A DNA stretch of 64,000 nucleotides from Anaerotignum faecicola (lineage in GTDB: Bacteria; Bacillota; Clostridia; Lachnospirales; Anaerotignaceae), in contig JANFXS010000002.1 in the NCBI GenBank assembly GCA_024460105.1, forward strand, positions 124,001 through 188,000, in the 5' to 3' direction. The position numbers were made by a program, and so were the translations under genes. This document shows, piece after piece, positions 33,437-42,711 of this stretch; positions within the stretch are counted from its first letter, which is position 1, and each line of letters opens with the position of its first letter. The notes under the pieces are model-generated. The model saw nothing but the letters and a program-made list of their open reading frames with translations. It made no database searches and was not told where the DNA came from.

Positions 33437-33847
33437 TTATTTTAGTTTCATATATTCCTCATCTGTCACTGCTTCACACCATTCATTGCTGGTTTCATCT
33501 CCAGGCACTTCTATTGCCAAATGGGAAAACCAACTATCTGACGATGCACCGTGCCAATGTTTAACCTCTGGCGGAATAACAACTACATCGCCTGAATGCA
33601 GCTTTTGTGCAAGTTTACCCCATTCCTGATACCATCCACATCCAGCAGTACAAAGTAAAATCTGTCCGCCACCTTTTTTTGCATGGTGAATATGCCAATT
33701 ATTGCGGCATCCTGGCTCAAATGTTACATTTCCAATGGCAACACCTTCTGTAGTGAGCATTTTTAAGTAGCTCTGCCCAATAAAATATTGGCTAAATGGA
33801 TTGATTTCTCCTATATCAAAAATTGTATCAATTAAAGGTTTTTCCAT
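33437..33847 (-). CDS. Cupin-domain protein
   Basis: The 136-residue single cupin has the metal-binding motif 1 as NNWHIHHAKKGGGQILL and motif 2 as SGDVVVIPPEVKHWHGA, so a divalent metal is expected. Many such proteins accompany dehydrogenases and detoxify or isomerise small carbonyl compounds; no substrate can be named. It lies 31 nt after the iron-type alcohol dehydrogenase, probably in the same operon. Confidence 0.85.
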   Translation of the reverse strand: MEKPLIDTIFDIGEINPFSQYFIGQSYLKMLTTEGVAIGNVTFEPGCRNNWHIHHAKKGGGQILLCTAGCGWYQEWGKLAQKLHSGDVVVIPPEVKHWHGASSDSWFSHLAIEVPGDETSNEWCEAVTDEEYMKLK

Positions 33848-33878
33848 AATATACTCTCCTTTTTAAATAACATTTTCA

Positions 33879-35051
33879 TTAACGATATGATTTTTCAAAA
33901 ATAGATACACAATCTGCATCAGAAAGAGTAACAGGATCACAGGCAAATAACCCTCCCATTGTTTCGCGTGCATTTTGTGTCAAAGTCATAAATTCATTTG
34001 GATTTAATCCATAATCTGACATTTTAAGCTCCGATACACCACACTGTTTCTGTAAATCATATAGTGCTGCAATAAAATCCATTGGTTCTTTTGCATCTTT
34101 TTTACCTAAAGCCTGTGCCATGCGAATAAAACGTTCGTCACAGGTGTGTTTTTCAATAAAATGAGTAAAATAAGCTTTTGATATCATAATAAGTCCAGCA
34201 CCATGAGGAAGATTATGATGATAAGCACTCATGGCGTGTTCCATAGAATGCTCACTTGTGCATGCACTTATGGTCATTACAACACCGGAAAGTGTATTGG
34301 CAAAAGCCACATGCTCTCGCGCTTCCATATCTGAACCATCTTTTACTGCTCGAGGCAAGTAAGTACCAATATTTTCAATTGCTGTTATTGCATACATATC
34401 ACTCATTGTGTTTGCAGCTTTAGATATATAACACTCAACACTATGAAACAATGCATCAAAGCCCTGATATGCAGTAAATTCAGGTGGAACAGATCTCATC
34501 AGCTCAGGATCAATAACAGCAATTTGGGGAAATAGTGAATCATATCCTCCAAATCCTATCTTTTCATTTGTATCTTCATTGGAAATGACGCCCCATTGGT
34601 CCACTTCGCTGCCTGTTCCTGCAGTAGTAGTAATAGCCACAACAGGAAGCGGTTCGTTTTGAAGCACTCTTCCTTTTCCTGTTCCACCTGATATGTAATC
34701 CCATAAATCGCCGTCATTTGTTGCCATAGCCGCGATTGCCTTTGCAGCATCCATCACACTGCCGCCTCCAATGGCTACAACAAAGTCACAGCCATTTTCT
34801 TTTGCACAAGCTGCTCCTGCCATTACTGTAGACCTAAGCGGATTTGACATAATTTGGTCAAATATAACCATATCTATGCAAGATTGCTGTAACAGCTCTT
34901 TTGTTTTATCCAAAGAGCCATTTTTTCTAGCCGATTTTCCGTTAGAAATTACAATCAATGCTTTTTTTCCTGGCATTTTTTCCAAATGAAGATTGGAAAT
35001 CTGTCCTTTTCCAAATAAAATCTTTGTAGGTACATACATTTGAAAACTCAT
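33879..35051 (-). CDS. Iron-containing alcohol dehydrogenase
   Basis: The 390-residue cytoplasmic enzyme has the NAD(P)-binding VVAIGGGSVMDAAKAIA, ITTTAGTGSEV, and metal-binding segments GFDALFHSVECY, CTSEHSMEHAMSAY and LPHGAGL, the pattern of group III alcohol dehydrogenases (butanol/YqhD-like). It interconverts alcohols and aldehydes. AGGAGG precedes ATG 35051. Neighbours (cupin, second alcohol dehydrogenase, flavodoxins) suggest an aldehyde or quinone stress cluster. Confidence 0.92.
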   Translation of the reverse strand: MSFQMYVPTKILFGKGQISNLHLEKMPGKKALIVISNGKSARKNGSLDKTKELLQQSCIDMVIFDQIMSNPLRSTVMAGAACAKENGCDFVVAIGGGSVMDAAKAIAAMATNDGDLWDYISGGTGKGRVLQNEPLPVVAITTTAGTGSEVDQWGVISNEDTNEKIGFGGYDSLFPQIAVIDPELMRSVPPEFTAYQGFDALFHSVECYISKAANTMSDMYAITAIENIGTYLPRAVKDGSDMEAREHVAFANTLSGVVMTISACTSEHSMEHAMSAYHHNLPHGAGLIMISKAYFTHFIEKHTCDERFIRMAQALGKKDAKEPMDFIAALYDLQKQCGVSELKMSDYGLNPNEFMTLTQNARETMGGLFACDPVTLSDADCVSIFEKSYR

Positions 35052-35110
35052 TTTGAAACCTCCTGATCATTTCATTTTAAATTTATAAAAACAGTGCCTC
35101 GATACCTTTC

Positions 35111-35456
35111 TCATAAAGGAATTGTTTTCATATACTTTGCCGGATTTCCGCCAACAATGGTATTTGGTGCCACATCTTTTGTCACTACACTTCCTGCGGC
35201 AATCACAGCATTTTTTCCAATTTTAGTATCAAGCCCAAAATATGTATAAAAGGGCGGTAGCAGCAGAATTGTTTGGTCAATTTCTTTACCAAACAGATCT
35301 GATAAAATTTCTCTCACTTTCGGATCTCTGTAATCTAGCTGATTGAGTTTTGTTGTTAATTGTAAAGCCAAATTTATTCTGTCTAAAATCAATGGAAAAT
35401 CTTATTTTCCGCGGAGAAATCACTGCTCCTGAAAGTTCTCTTTTAAAAATATCCAT
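35111..35456 (-). pseudogene. Decayed sugar O-acetyltransferase (maltose/galactoside type)
   Basis: The ATG at 35456 opens MDIFKRELSGAVISP, the normal start of these enzymes. A frameshift then moves the reading to the frame with LNQLDYRDPKVREILSDLFG and LLPPFYTYFG. This jumps directly to KIGKNAVIAAGSVVTKDVAP near the C-terminus, so about 80 residues of the left-handed beta helix including the catalytic His are missing. One frameshift plus one internal deletion make it nonfunctional. Confidence 0.8.
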
Positions 35457-35484
35457 TTTGCTCCATACCTTCTCTCGTTTACTT

Positions 35485-36156
35485 TTATTTGTTATTTTTT
35501 ATCACCTTGGCTGTGTAATAGGAAATACAAATCCAGAATACCATCATTGAGATATATTCCATTAAAAATATTGGTAGTGGTTGATTTACGTCAAAAAATA
35601 CAAACTGATTTTTTAAAAACATGTAAGACAGTAAGTCATTTTCTAAAAACTCATAAATACCAATGATACAAATGAAAAATATAATAATCCGCAACATAAA
35701 AATCTGTGCCTTACATAGCTTCTTTTGTTTCAATGCTTTTGACCCCAAATTCATTATCATTCCCCAATGCAAACCAATATGTATGCTCATGAAAATAAAT
35801 CCCCAATATGCTGACGCCATATGAAGCAATCTTGCAAATCCCATTCTTCCTTCAATCGGAAGAGACGAAAAAACCTCTCTTGATATGATAACACTGCTAA
35901 TCATTAATCCTATCATACAAAACAGCACGAAAAAATTTATGACTGTATGAACAATCCGAAGCATTGTGTATTTTCCTTTCAAAAGGCTCCTATACCATCT
36001 CCAGTTTAGAATATGATGCAAAATAAACAGTATAAACATTGCAATACCTATCCATTCATGAGCAATTTCTCCAATTAGCATATATGGCATTTGACACAGG
36101 AGCAAAATTGTCATAAATATGTCAATGAACATTTTTTGTATCATTCTGGGTTTCAA
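35485..36156 (-). CDS. DUF4405 membrane protein, possible cytochrome b-type
   Basis: The 223-residue integral membrane protein has about five helices. Histidines lie in GEIAHEWIGIAMFILFILHH and in LLHMASAYWGFIFMSIHIGL, spaced like haem ligands in DUF4405/cytochrome b561-like proteins. It may carry electrons across the membrane to the exported flavodoxins, which is inference from neighbours. The start looks like TTG 36156, 7 nt after AGGGGGG; ATG 36144 is too far. LysR-type site 2 lies 75 bp upstream. Confidence 0.72.
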   Translation of the reverse strand: MKPRMIQKMFIDIFMTILLLCQMPYMLIGEIAHEWIGIAMFILFILHHILNWRWYRSLLKGKYTMLRIVHTVINFFVLFCMIGLMISSVIISREVFSSLPIEGRMGFARLLHMASAYWGFIFMSIHIGLHWGMIMNLGSKALKQKKLCKAQIFMLRIIIFFICIIGIYEFLENDLLSYMFLKNQFVFFDVNQPLPIFLMEYISMMVFWICISYYTAKVIKNNK

Positions 36157-36230
36157 TCATAATCCCCCCTTATATATGAAACATTTTCATTTATTTACTA
36201 TAAAAGTATATCTCATTCTTTATTTAGTGA

Positions 36231-36273
36231 CTAATACCTATATTAAATTCCTAAATATGCCTTAAAAGTATGG
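36231..36273. promoter_or_regulatory. Candidate LysR-type operator, site 2
   Basis: CTAATACCTATATTAAATTC followed by TATGCCTTAAAAGTATGG. It is nearly identical to site 3 at 38,662 although the surrounding DNA differs. It lies upstream of the DUF4405 gene and downstream of the MATE gene. Confidence 0.55.
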
Positions 36274-36297
36274 ATTGATATTTCCATAATTTTTTCT

Positions 36298-37662
36298 TCA
36301 AATACTTTTCATTGTTCTCCACTTTCCGCTCTTATATCGGTAGCAAAACGCAATAGACCTTGCCAGCCAGTCCATGCCCATGGCAATCCAAACGCCAATA
36401 ATTCCAAAATGAAGTACAATACCGAAAAAAACAGCAGAACCAAGCCGAAACAGCACCATTGAGCCAATTCCTACAAACATTGTAAAACTTGCATCTCCTG
36501 ATGCACGCAGGCTGTTTGCCAAATTAAAAGATGTTGGATGAAGAACAAATGCCAATATATTATGCATCACAATCAGTATTGCAGCATATCGCAGCGTTTC
36601 TCCCGATAAATGATAAAACTGTAAAATAAGTGGCAATAGTATACAAACAATACCACCTAATAAAGCGGTAGAAACATAAGATACCTTCATCAGTTTTTTT
36701 GTATAGTTTTGGGCATCATCTGGCAGTCCTGCTCCAATACACTGTCCCACCACGGTAATCATTGCTAAATTGACTGCATTCACAACCATAACAGCAATTT
36801 GATCGATACTGTTTGCTACTCCGTTAGCTGCAATCTGTTCTGTGCCAAAAAGGGATACGATACTGGTAACGAGTACTCTCCCCAAAGCAAACAAACCATT
36901 TTCAATTCCACCTGGAACAGCAATACGCATAATTTTTTGCAGTAAATCCTGTTTCCATGTAAAAATATTTTTGAAACAAAGAAAAATTAAGTAGTTCCTA
37001 TTAAATGCCAACACTGTCATTATTATTGCTGACAATGCTCTTGAAATTAATGTAGGAACAGCCACCCCTGCAACTCCGGCATGAAATATCTGTACACCAA
37101 TGAAATCTCCAATGATATTTACTATATTCATAAACAACGAAACATACATTGTCATGTTCGTTTTTCCCATAGAACGAAATAATGCTGCTGAAGCATTATA
37201 AATGCCAAGAAAAGGAAAGGAACACGCAGTAATAGAAAAATAAATCATAGCAGATCTCATTACATTATCTTCAACTCGCCCAAAAAGCACTTGCAGCAAA
37301 CTATACCGAAACAACAAACACAACACCATAATCCCAATAGATATGATTACAGATATTAATAGCAGTTGACCTGCTGACTCTTTCGCTTTGTCCTTTTGAC
37401 CTCTGCCAATATATTGCGAAACAATCACCGCGCCTCCAGTCGCAACAGCAGCTAATACTGTTATAACAAAATAATCTATCATATCTGCCAAAGCCACACC
37501 AGAAACGGCAGCTTCTCCTGCGGAAGAAACCATTATGGTATCTGTTATCCCAACCATAATAGACAAAATTTGTTCTATCACCAATGGAATTAATAATTTC
37601 TTCAATGATTGATTGCTAAACAACAAATACACCTCTTTGTTTAAATCAAAAGTAATCGGCAA
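36298..37662 (-). CDS. MATE-family efflux transporter
   Basis: The 454-residue protein has 12 predicted membrane helices and MATE phrases: PLVIEQILSIMVGITDTIMV at the start, GGAVIVSQYIGRGQKDKAK after helix 2, and ANSLRASGDASFTM in the second half. It exports cationic or aromatic compounds by ion antiport; the substrate is unknown. The start is TTG 37662 with AAAGGA 8 nt upstream. In this cluster it may remove the toxic compound that the redox enzymes handle. Confidence 0.9.
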   Translation of the reverse strand: MPITFDLNKEVYLLFSNQSLKKLLIPLVIEQILSIMVGITDTIMVSSAGEAAVSGVALADMIDYFVITVLAAVATGGAVIVSQYIGRGQKDKAKESAGQLLLISVIISIGIMVLCLLFRYSLLQVLFGRVEDNVMRSAMIYFSITACSFPFLGIYNASAALFRSMGKTNMTMYVSLFMNIVNIIGDFIGVQIFHAGVAGVAVPTLISRALSAIIMTVLAFNRNYLIFLCFKNIFTWKQDLLQKIMRIAVPGGIENGLFALGRVLVTSIVSLFGTEQIAANGVANSIDQIAVMVVNAVNLAMITVVGQCIGAGLPDDAQNYTKKLMKVSYVSTALLGGIVCILLPLILQFYHLSGETLRYAAILIVMHNILAFVLHPTSFNLANSLRASGDASFTMFVGIGSMVLFRLGSAVFFGIVLHFGIIGVWIAMGMDWLARSIAFCYRYKSGKWRTMKSI

Positions 37663-37833
37663 TGCTTTTTTCCTTTATCATAAAACTAAACATATCTTCT
37701 CATGCTTTTCTGCGATGACAGATTGCTCATTTTAGAAAAATATTTCAGGTGTATGTTTCGTCGATGATGTTTCACAATGCCGGAAATATATTTTTCTTTT
37801 TCCATAGTAAACTTTTTCATTTATGAGTTTGTT

Positions 37834-38553
37834 CTAATATCCTAATGCTTCCAACCAGCTGATCACATCATTTTGTGAGTTTGGCACATCTTCCTCATAA
37901 ATATCAAACACATTTTCTGATAATTGCGCATTTTCAGGCAGCACTTCTTTAATATCCTCAACACTGTTTGCAAGACCACCTGTTCCATGCGAGCAGAACA
38001 GATAAATTTTCTTTCCAGACAAATCATTTTGTTCCATAAAAGATAAAAGTGCCATAGGAGCACCATACCACCAATTAGGATAGCCAAGAAATACTGTATC
38101 ATAGCCTTCCATGTTCTCCACAGTTTTTATTAATTCTGGTCTTGCGTTATCTGAACGCTCCTGATTAGCTCTTTCCAAACATGCATCCCAATCACTGGAA
38201 TACGGCTGTGTCACTTGAATAGAGAATAAATCTCCCCCAATTTCTTCCTCTATCCAGTACGCCATCTGGGCAACATTACCAGGGGCAATTACACTAGGAG
38301 AAGTTACTGCATCTGTTTCGCCTTCAACCACAGCGTTATCTGCCCAGGAAAAATACGCTATAAGAACACTATTTCCATCAGAAGTTTCTTGTGGTAATGC
38401 AGATTCATTTATTTGAACATCTTTTTCATATAAAAGGAAATCCTTATCTGTCTGATTTAAGGCTGTTGATATTGATTCTTCATCTTCTGAACTACATGCT
38501 ACAAATGAAAACAGAAAAATGAAAGACAAAATAAGTAACACCTGTTTTTTCAT
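37834..38553 (-). CDS. Flavodoxin-family lipoprotein
   Basis: The 239-residue protein has a signal peptide with lipobox FVAC (Cys about 20), a short acidic linker and a flavodoxin-4-type domain (about 62-238): VLIAYFSWADNA, an insertion before PGNVAQMAYWIE, then DTVFLGYPNWWYGAPMALLS and KIYLFCSHGTGGLANS. The usual phosphate loop (T/S-x-T-G-N-T) is altered to APGNVA. It would be held on the outer face of the membrane. LysR-type site 3 is just upstream. Confidence 0.85.
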   Translation of the reverse strand: MKKQVLLILSFIFLFSFVACSSEDEESISTALNQTDKDFLLYEKDVQINESALPQETSDGNSVLIAYFSWADNAVVEGETDAVTSPSVIAPGNVAQMAYWIEEEIGGDLFSIQVTQPYSSDWDACLERANQERSDNARPELIKTVENMEGYDTVFLGYPNWWYGAPMALLSFMEQNDLSGKKIYLFCSHGTGGLANSVEDIKEVLPENAQLSENVFDIYEEDVPNSQNDVISWLEALGY

Positions 38554-38661
38554 GCCATATACCTCCTTATCTTTTTGTAACGAATAATACTAGAAACAGA
38601 CTTTATTGACCTTTATCAACGGTCTTTTTATTCTTATTATATACCAAGCACAAATCAATAA

Positions 38662-38703
38662 CTAATACCTATATTAAATTCTTAATTATGCCCAAAAAGC
38701 ATG
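38662..38703. promoter_or_regulatory. Candidate LysR-type operator, site 3
   Basis: CTAATACCTATATTAAATTC followed by TGCCCAAAAAGCATG, 110-150 bp upstream of the flavodoxin lipoprotein ATG. It shares about 35 of 42 positions with site 2. Confidence 0.55.
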
Positions 38704-38705
38704 AA

Positions 38706-38746
38706 AAATGCACATTTTTTCTCTAATTAAGAAAAAATGTGCATTT
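38706..38746 (-). terminator. Terminator after the first SLH-flavodoxin gene
   Basis: A 17-bp perfect stem: AAATGCACATTTTTTCT (38,706-38,722) with its complement at 38,730-38,746, loop of 7. It sits 57 nt past the stop and next to operator site 3. Confidence 0.78.
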
Positions 38747-38802
38747 GACTTCTCACAATTAACAAGCGATTCCCTTCAAATACAGGTTTCCATGATCTTA
38801 AG

Positions 38803-39969
38803 TTAATCATTAGCTAAAGTTACAAAATCCACTTCCAGACCATCTATCCAAGATCTTACATCTGATTCCGTTGCACCTGCTCCAAATCTGTGACCATCCA
38901 TCCATACTGCATTTTCAGTTGAATTTTGAATTTCTTGTGCACTGGAACCTATACCACTGCTACCAGAAGTACAAAACGGAATGATTGTTTTTCCACTAAA
39001 GTCATAGCTTTCCAAAAACGTGTTTATAATTCTTGGTGCTTCACCCCACCAAATAGGATAGCCAATAAAGACAACATCATACTCATCCATATTCTCTATG
39101 TTTCCTGAAATTGCAGGTCTTGCACTTGGATCATTCATCTCCAAACTGGTACGACTAGAATCATCACCATAGTTTAAATCCTCATCAGTATATGGAATTT
39201 GAGGAATAATCTCATATAAATCTGCATCCAAAATGCTGCTTATGCGGTTTGCTACTCCTTCCGTATTTCCTGTACAAGAAAAATATGCCACCAGAACATT
39301 TTGCTCTGTATCCGTATTTACATCCATTTCTGGCTCAGAAGGAGATACATTTTGTCCAACCTGATATCTCATTATTACCGCTGCTACTTCCGCTCTTGTT
39401 GCATTTCCCACAGGGTTAAATCTGTTGCCTGTTGTTCCGCTCATATATCCACTACTTTGTGCCCAATCCACTGCCTGCTTTGCCCATGATGAAATCTGTT
39501 CTTCATCAGAAAAATCTGCTTTTACATCAGTTTCCGGACTTCCAGCGTAACGCCACAAAATAGCTGCAATCTGCTCCCTTGTTACAGCATCTTCTGTACC
39601 AAAAGTATCGTTGTTATAACCGCTTATGATCCCGTTTTGGGATGCCCACAAAACTCCATCAGAATACCAAGCATCCTCTTCTGTGTCTGTAAAATGATCT
39701 GTTCCTGTAACTGATGGACTATCATCCATACGGTATAATACTGTTGCAAGCATTGCTCTTGTCATAGACTCATTTGGAGAAAATGCCGTTTCGTCTGTGC
39801 CACTCATTAAGCTATTTTCTGTACAATACATGACTGCGTCTGTATACCACGCATCTGCAGATACATCAGAAAATCCTGTATCCTCAACTGCCGCAAAAGC
39901 AACTGTCATTGTTGAAAACGCCATTAAAAATATCAGAGCAATCATTAAAATATGTTTCAAAATTCGCAT
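38803..39969 (-). CDS. SLH-anchored flavodoxin
   Basis: The 388-residue protein has a signal peptide (1-26), three S-layer homology domains (about 28-205; FSDVSADAWYTDAV, TRAMLATVLYRM, TREQIAAILWRY, TRAEVAAVIMRY) and a flavodoxin domain (about 222-380). It keeps a canonical FMN phosphate loop, YFSCTGNTEGVANRI, and the aromatic loop GYPIWWGEAPRIINTFL. SLH domains bind pyruvylated wall polymer, so a flavodoxin would be displayed on the wall. The SLH part is almost identical in DNA to the next gene. Confidence 0.88.
   Translation of the reverse strand: MRILKHILMIALIFLMAFSTMTVAFAAVEDTGFSDVSADAWYTDAVMYCTENSLMSGTDETAFSPNESMTRAMLATVLYRMDDSPSVTGTDHFTDTEEDAWYSDGVLWASQNGIISGYNNDTFGTEDAVTREQIAAILWRYAGSPETDVKADFSDEEQISSWAKQAVDWAQSSGYMSGTTGNRFNPVGNATRAEVAAVIMRYQVGQNVSPSEPEMDVNTDTEQNVLVAYFSCTGNTEGVANRISSILDADLYEIIPQIPYTDEDLNYGDDSSRTSLEMNDPSARPAISGNIENMDEYDVVFIGYPIWWGEAPRIINTFLESYDFSGKTIIPFCTSGSSGIGSSAQEIQNSTENAVWMDGHRFGAGATESDVRSWIDGLEVDFVTLAND
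39361..39895. repeat. SLH-coding direct repeat, copy 1
   Basis: About 535 bp nearly identical to 41,016-41,550 at a 1,655-bp offset, with long stretches that I cannot distinguish. It encodes the signal-peptide junction and three SLH domains, while the flanking coding sequences are clearly different. Confidence 0.9.
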
Positions 39970-40010
39970 TAATTTTTCCCCCTTTTTATTTTTTAATTGC
40001 TATGTTAAGC

Positions 40011-41618
40011 TTATGACTTAGAGCTGATTTCATCCGCCACCTCAAAAGAAACATCTACTCTGTTTGGCAAATCATGGAACACAGAAAGATCAGAGGTTAC
40101 TTGTCCAATTGGATAAACTGCCATGGTTAAATTAGGATGGTCTGTTTGTGCATAGAAAATTGCTGCTGTATTATTGGTTGGGCAATATGTAATATCGCCA
40201 TTATCAAAATATAACTGTCCTTCACCTTCTACTGTAATATCATAATCTATACCTCCATATACTTCTCGACCTCCATAGTTTGACATTGAAATCGTTTGTG
40301 GCAACTGTGATATAAACTGTTCTGCCATACTATTGTCATATAAAATGCCTTCCAAAACTGCATCTCCAATGGTGATATATACTTTCGTCTGTTCTTCAGC
40401 AAGATGATTGTTTGATTCCAGATTATTCAGCTCTAGACCTTTCAACCAATTATCTATCGTTTCTTGGGCTCCAGAAACTTCTGATGCCTCCAATGCAAGC
40501 CCCTGTTCTACCGTTGCATTTTGGCTGGATTGTTCTACTTCAGAATAACTACTGCCTGCCCCATATCCATCATGTGTACAAAACGGAATGATCTTTTTTC
40601 CCGAAAGGTCTGCACTTTCCAAAAATGACAGAACAGGAGTAGGTACCGAAGATGCCCATACAGGATATCCCACAAAAATAATATCATATTTCGATAAATC
40701 CACTTCAGATATTAGTTCGGGTCTGAAATTTTCTCCCTGTTCTTCATGATTCTTATCTACAACATCATCAAAATCAACGGGATATGATTCTGAGGACTGT
40801 ATCAAATACAAATCGCCACCTACTTCATCCTGTATCATTTCAGCAAACAGTTCTGTTGTGCCTACTTGTTGCCCGTCATTTAATACAATACTCGCAGAAG
40901 TAGTTGCATCTACATCAGTTCCATAGTCTGTATTCCCCCAACGTGAAAAATACGCCACCAGAACATTTTGCTCTGCATCTGTATCCGATTCAGAAGGAAA
41001 TACATTTTGTCCAGCCTGATATCTCATTAATACCGCGGCTACTTCCGCTCTTGTTGCATTTACAGCAGGGTTAAATCTGTTGCCTGTTGTTCCGCTCATA
41101 TATCCACTACTTTGTGCCCAATCCACTGCCTGCTTTGCCCATGATGAAATCTGTTCTTCATCAGAAAAATCTGCTTTTACATCAGTTTCCGGACTTCCAG
41201 CGTAACGCCACAAAATAGCTGCAATCTGCTCCCTTGTTACAGCATCTTCTGTACCAAAAGTATCGTTGTTATAACCGCTTATGATCCCGTTTTGGGATGC
41301 CCACAAAACTCCATCAGAATACCAAGCATCCTCTTCTGTGTCTGTAAAATGATCTGTTCCTGTAACTGATGGACTATCATCCATACGGTATAATACTGTT
41401 GCAAGCATTGCTCTTGTCATAGACTCATTTGGAGAAAATGCCGTTTCGTCTGTGCCACTCATTAAGCTATTTTCTGTACAATACATGACTGCGTCTGCAT
41501 ACCACGCATCTGCGAATACATCAGAAAATCCTGTATCTTCCACCGCTGCAAAGGTAGGTACAGACATTACAGCAGTCAATAATCCTGTAACAAAAAGCAT
41601 AAAGTTTCTTTTTCTCAT
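40011..41618 (-). CDS. SLH-flavodoxin-cyclophilin-like triple fusion
   Basis: The 535-residue protein has a signal peptide (1-24), three SLH domains (about 26-205), a flavodoxin-4 domain (about 220-400) with YFSRWGNTDYG, an insertion VDATTSASI, GTTELFAEMI, and IIFVGYPVWASSVPTPVLSF. A C-terminal cyclophilin-like barrel (about 412-530) has ITIGDAVLEGILYDNSMAEQ, NYGGREVYGGIDYDI and FYAQTDHPNLTMAVYPIG. The cyclophilin-like domain (PF18050 type) is often paired with flavodoxins and lacks known isomerase activity. Strong AGGAGG before ATG 41618. Confidence 0.88.
   Translation of the reverse strand: MRKRNFMLFVTGLLTAVMSVPTFAAVEDTGFSDVFADAWYADAVMYCTENSLMSGTDETAFSPNESMTRAMLATVLYRMDDSPSVTGTDHFTDTEEDAWYSDGVLWASQNGIISGYNNDTFGTEDAVTREQIAAILWRYAGSPETDVKADFSDEEQISSWAKQAVDWAQSSGYMSGTTGNRFNPAVNATRAEVAAVLMRYQAGQNVFPSESDTDAEQNVLVAYFSRWGNTDYGTDVDATTSASIVLNDGQQVGTTELFAEMIQDEVGGDLYLIQSSESYPVDFDDVVDKNHEEQGENFRPELISEVDLSKYDIIFVGYPVWASSVPTPVLSFLESADLSGKKIIPFCTHDGYGAGSSYSEVEQSSQNATVEQGLALEASEVSGAQETIDNWLKGLELNNLESNNHLAEEQTKVYITIGDAVLEGILYDNSMAEQFISQLPQTISMSNYGGREVYGGIDYDITVEGEGQLYFDNGDITYCPTNNTAAIFYAQTDHPNLTMAVYPIGQVTSDLSVFHDLPNRVDVSFEVADEISSKS
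41016..41550. repeat. SLH-coding direct repeat, copy 2
   Basis: Partner of 39,361-39,895. The few differences cluster at the ends, as expected of recent duplication or gene conversion. Confidence 0.9.
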
Positions 41619-41633
41619 TTTTACCCCCTCCTT

Positions 41634-42686
41634 TTAATAGGGCTTTACAACCATTTTCAAAACAGGATCATCTGTTGCCGTTAATCTTTCAAATGCATGT
41701 TGTAACTGGTCCAATGGAAGAATATCTGTAACAAATTGCTCCGGATCAATGATTCCATTTGAAATTAGCTCGATGGTTTCTTCAAATTCTCGGCGTGTAC
41801 ATGAAACACTTCCATGCAGACGAATCTCATGAAGCACAGCCTGATTCATGGAGAAATCAACTTTATCCTCCATAGAATTTCCAATCATAATCACTTCTCC
41901 GCCAGCTTTTACACTATCTATGCAAGTCTGCAAAGATTCCCCTGAACCAACTGCCTCAAATGCTGCATCAAAGCCGCCATTTGTTGCCTGCAGCATTTTT
42001 TCTTGTACTTCCATATCATTTCCATCAAAGAAAGCATCAAAACTTCCGCATTCTTGCGCTTTTCTTATTTTTACATCATTCACTTTAGACATTGCCACAA
42101 AAGATGCGCCAGCCTTTTTTGCTAAGCATCCGATCAAATGTCCTATAATCCCACTACCCACGACCAACACTTTACTGTTTAATCTAATATCTGAATTTTT
42201 CACTGCATGATAAGCAACCATTAGTGGATCAATCAATGCTGCTGCTATATCTGAAACCGTATCTGGAAGTTTATATGCATTCATTGCTTTACCAACAAAT
42301 TTTTCGGCATAACCTCCATTGCAGACAAATCCGATATAATTTGTGCCATTCACATCTCTGCATAGATGTTCTTTTCCAACTTTGCACATATCACACTGAC
42401 CGCAGTATAAATTTGCCCAAAATACAACTCTGTCACCCATTTGAAAACAACTGTCACCAGGATTTGTAACAACACCACAGAATTCATGTCCCATGATAAA
42501 ATCAGAATGATCACCTTCATACCAGCCTTTTCCAGTTTTCCACATATGGATATCACTTCCGCAAACACCACAGGCAGAAACTTTAATTTCAATCATGCCT
42601 GGTTCCATTTTAGGAACAGGTACATCCTTCATTTTGATTTCTTTTGGTCCTACCAATACAGCGGCTTTCATCATATTATGTTGCAT
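41634..42686 (-). CDS. Zinc-dependent medium-chain alcohol/sorbitol-type dehydrogenase
   Basis: The 350-residue enzyme has the catalytic zinc site ACGVCGSDIHMW and IMGHEFCGVV, the structural zinc site CGQCDMCKVGKEHLC, and the Rossmann loop VLVVGSGIIGHLIGCLA. NAD(P)-dependent oxidation of a secondary alcohol or polyol, or the reverse, is expected; the substrate is undetermined. It lies 15 nt from the triple-fusion gene and 25 nt from the next flavodoxin, so it is in the same operon. AAAGGAGGAG precedes ATG 42686. Confidence 0.92.
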   Translation of the reverse strand: MQHNMMKAAVLVGPKEIKMKDVPVPKMEPGMIEIKVSACGVCGSDIHMWKTGKGWYEGDHSDFIMGHEFCGVVTNPGDSCFQMGDRVVFWANLYCGQCDMCKVGKEHLCRDVNGTNYIGFVCNGGYAEKFVGKAMNAYKLPDTVSDIAAALIDPLMVAYHAVKNSDIRLNSKVLVVGSGIIGHLIGCLAKKAGASFVAMSKVNDVKIRKAQECGSFDAFFDGNDMEVQEKMLQATNGGFDAAFEAVGSGESLQTCIDSVKAGGEVIMIGNSMEDKVDFSMNQAVLHEIRLHGSVSCTRREFEETIELISNGIIDPEQFVTDILPLDQLQHAFERLTATDDPVLKMVVKPY

Positions 42687-42711
42687 ATTAACTCCTCCTT
42701 TTGTATCATAG

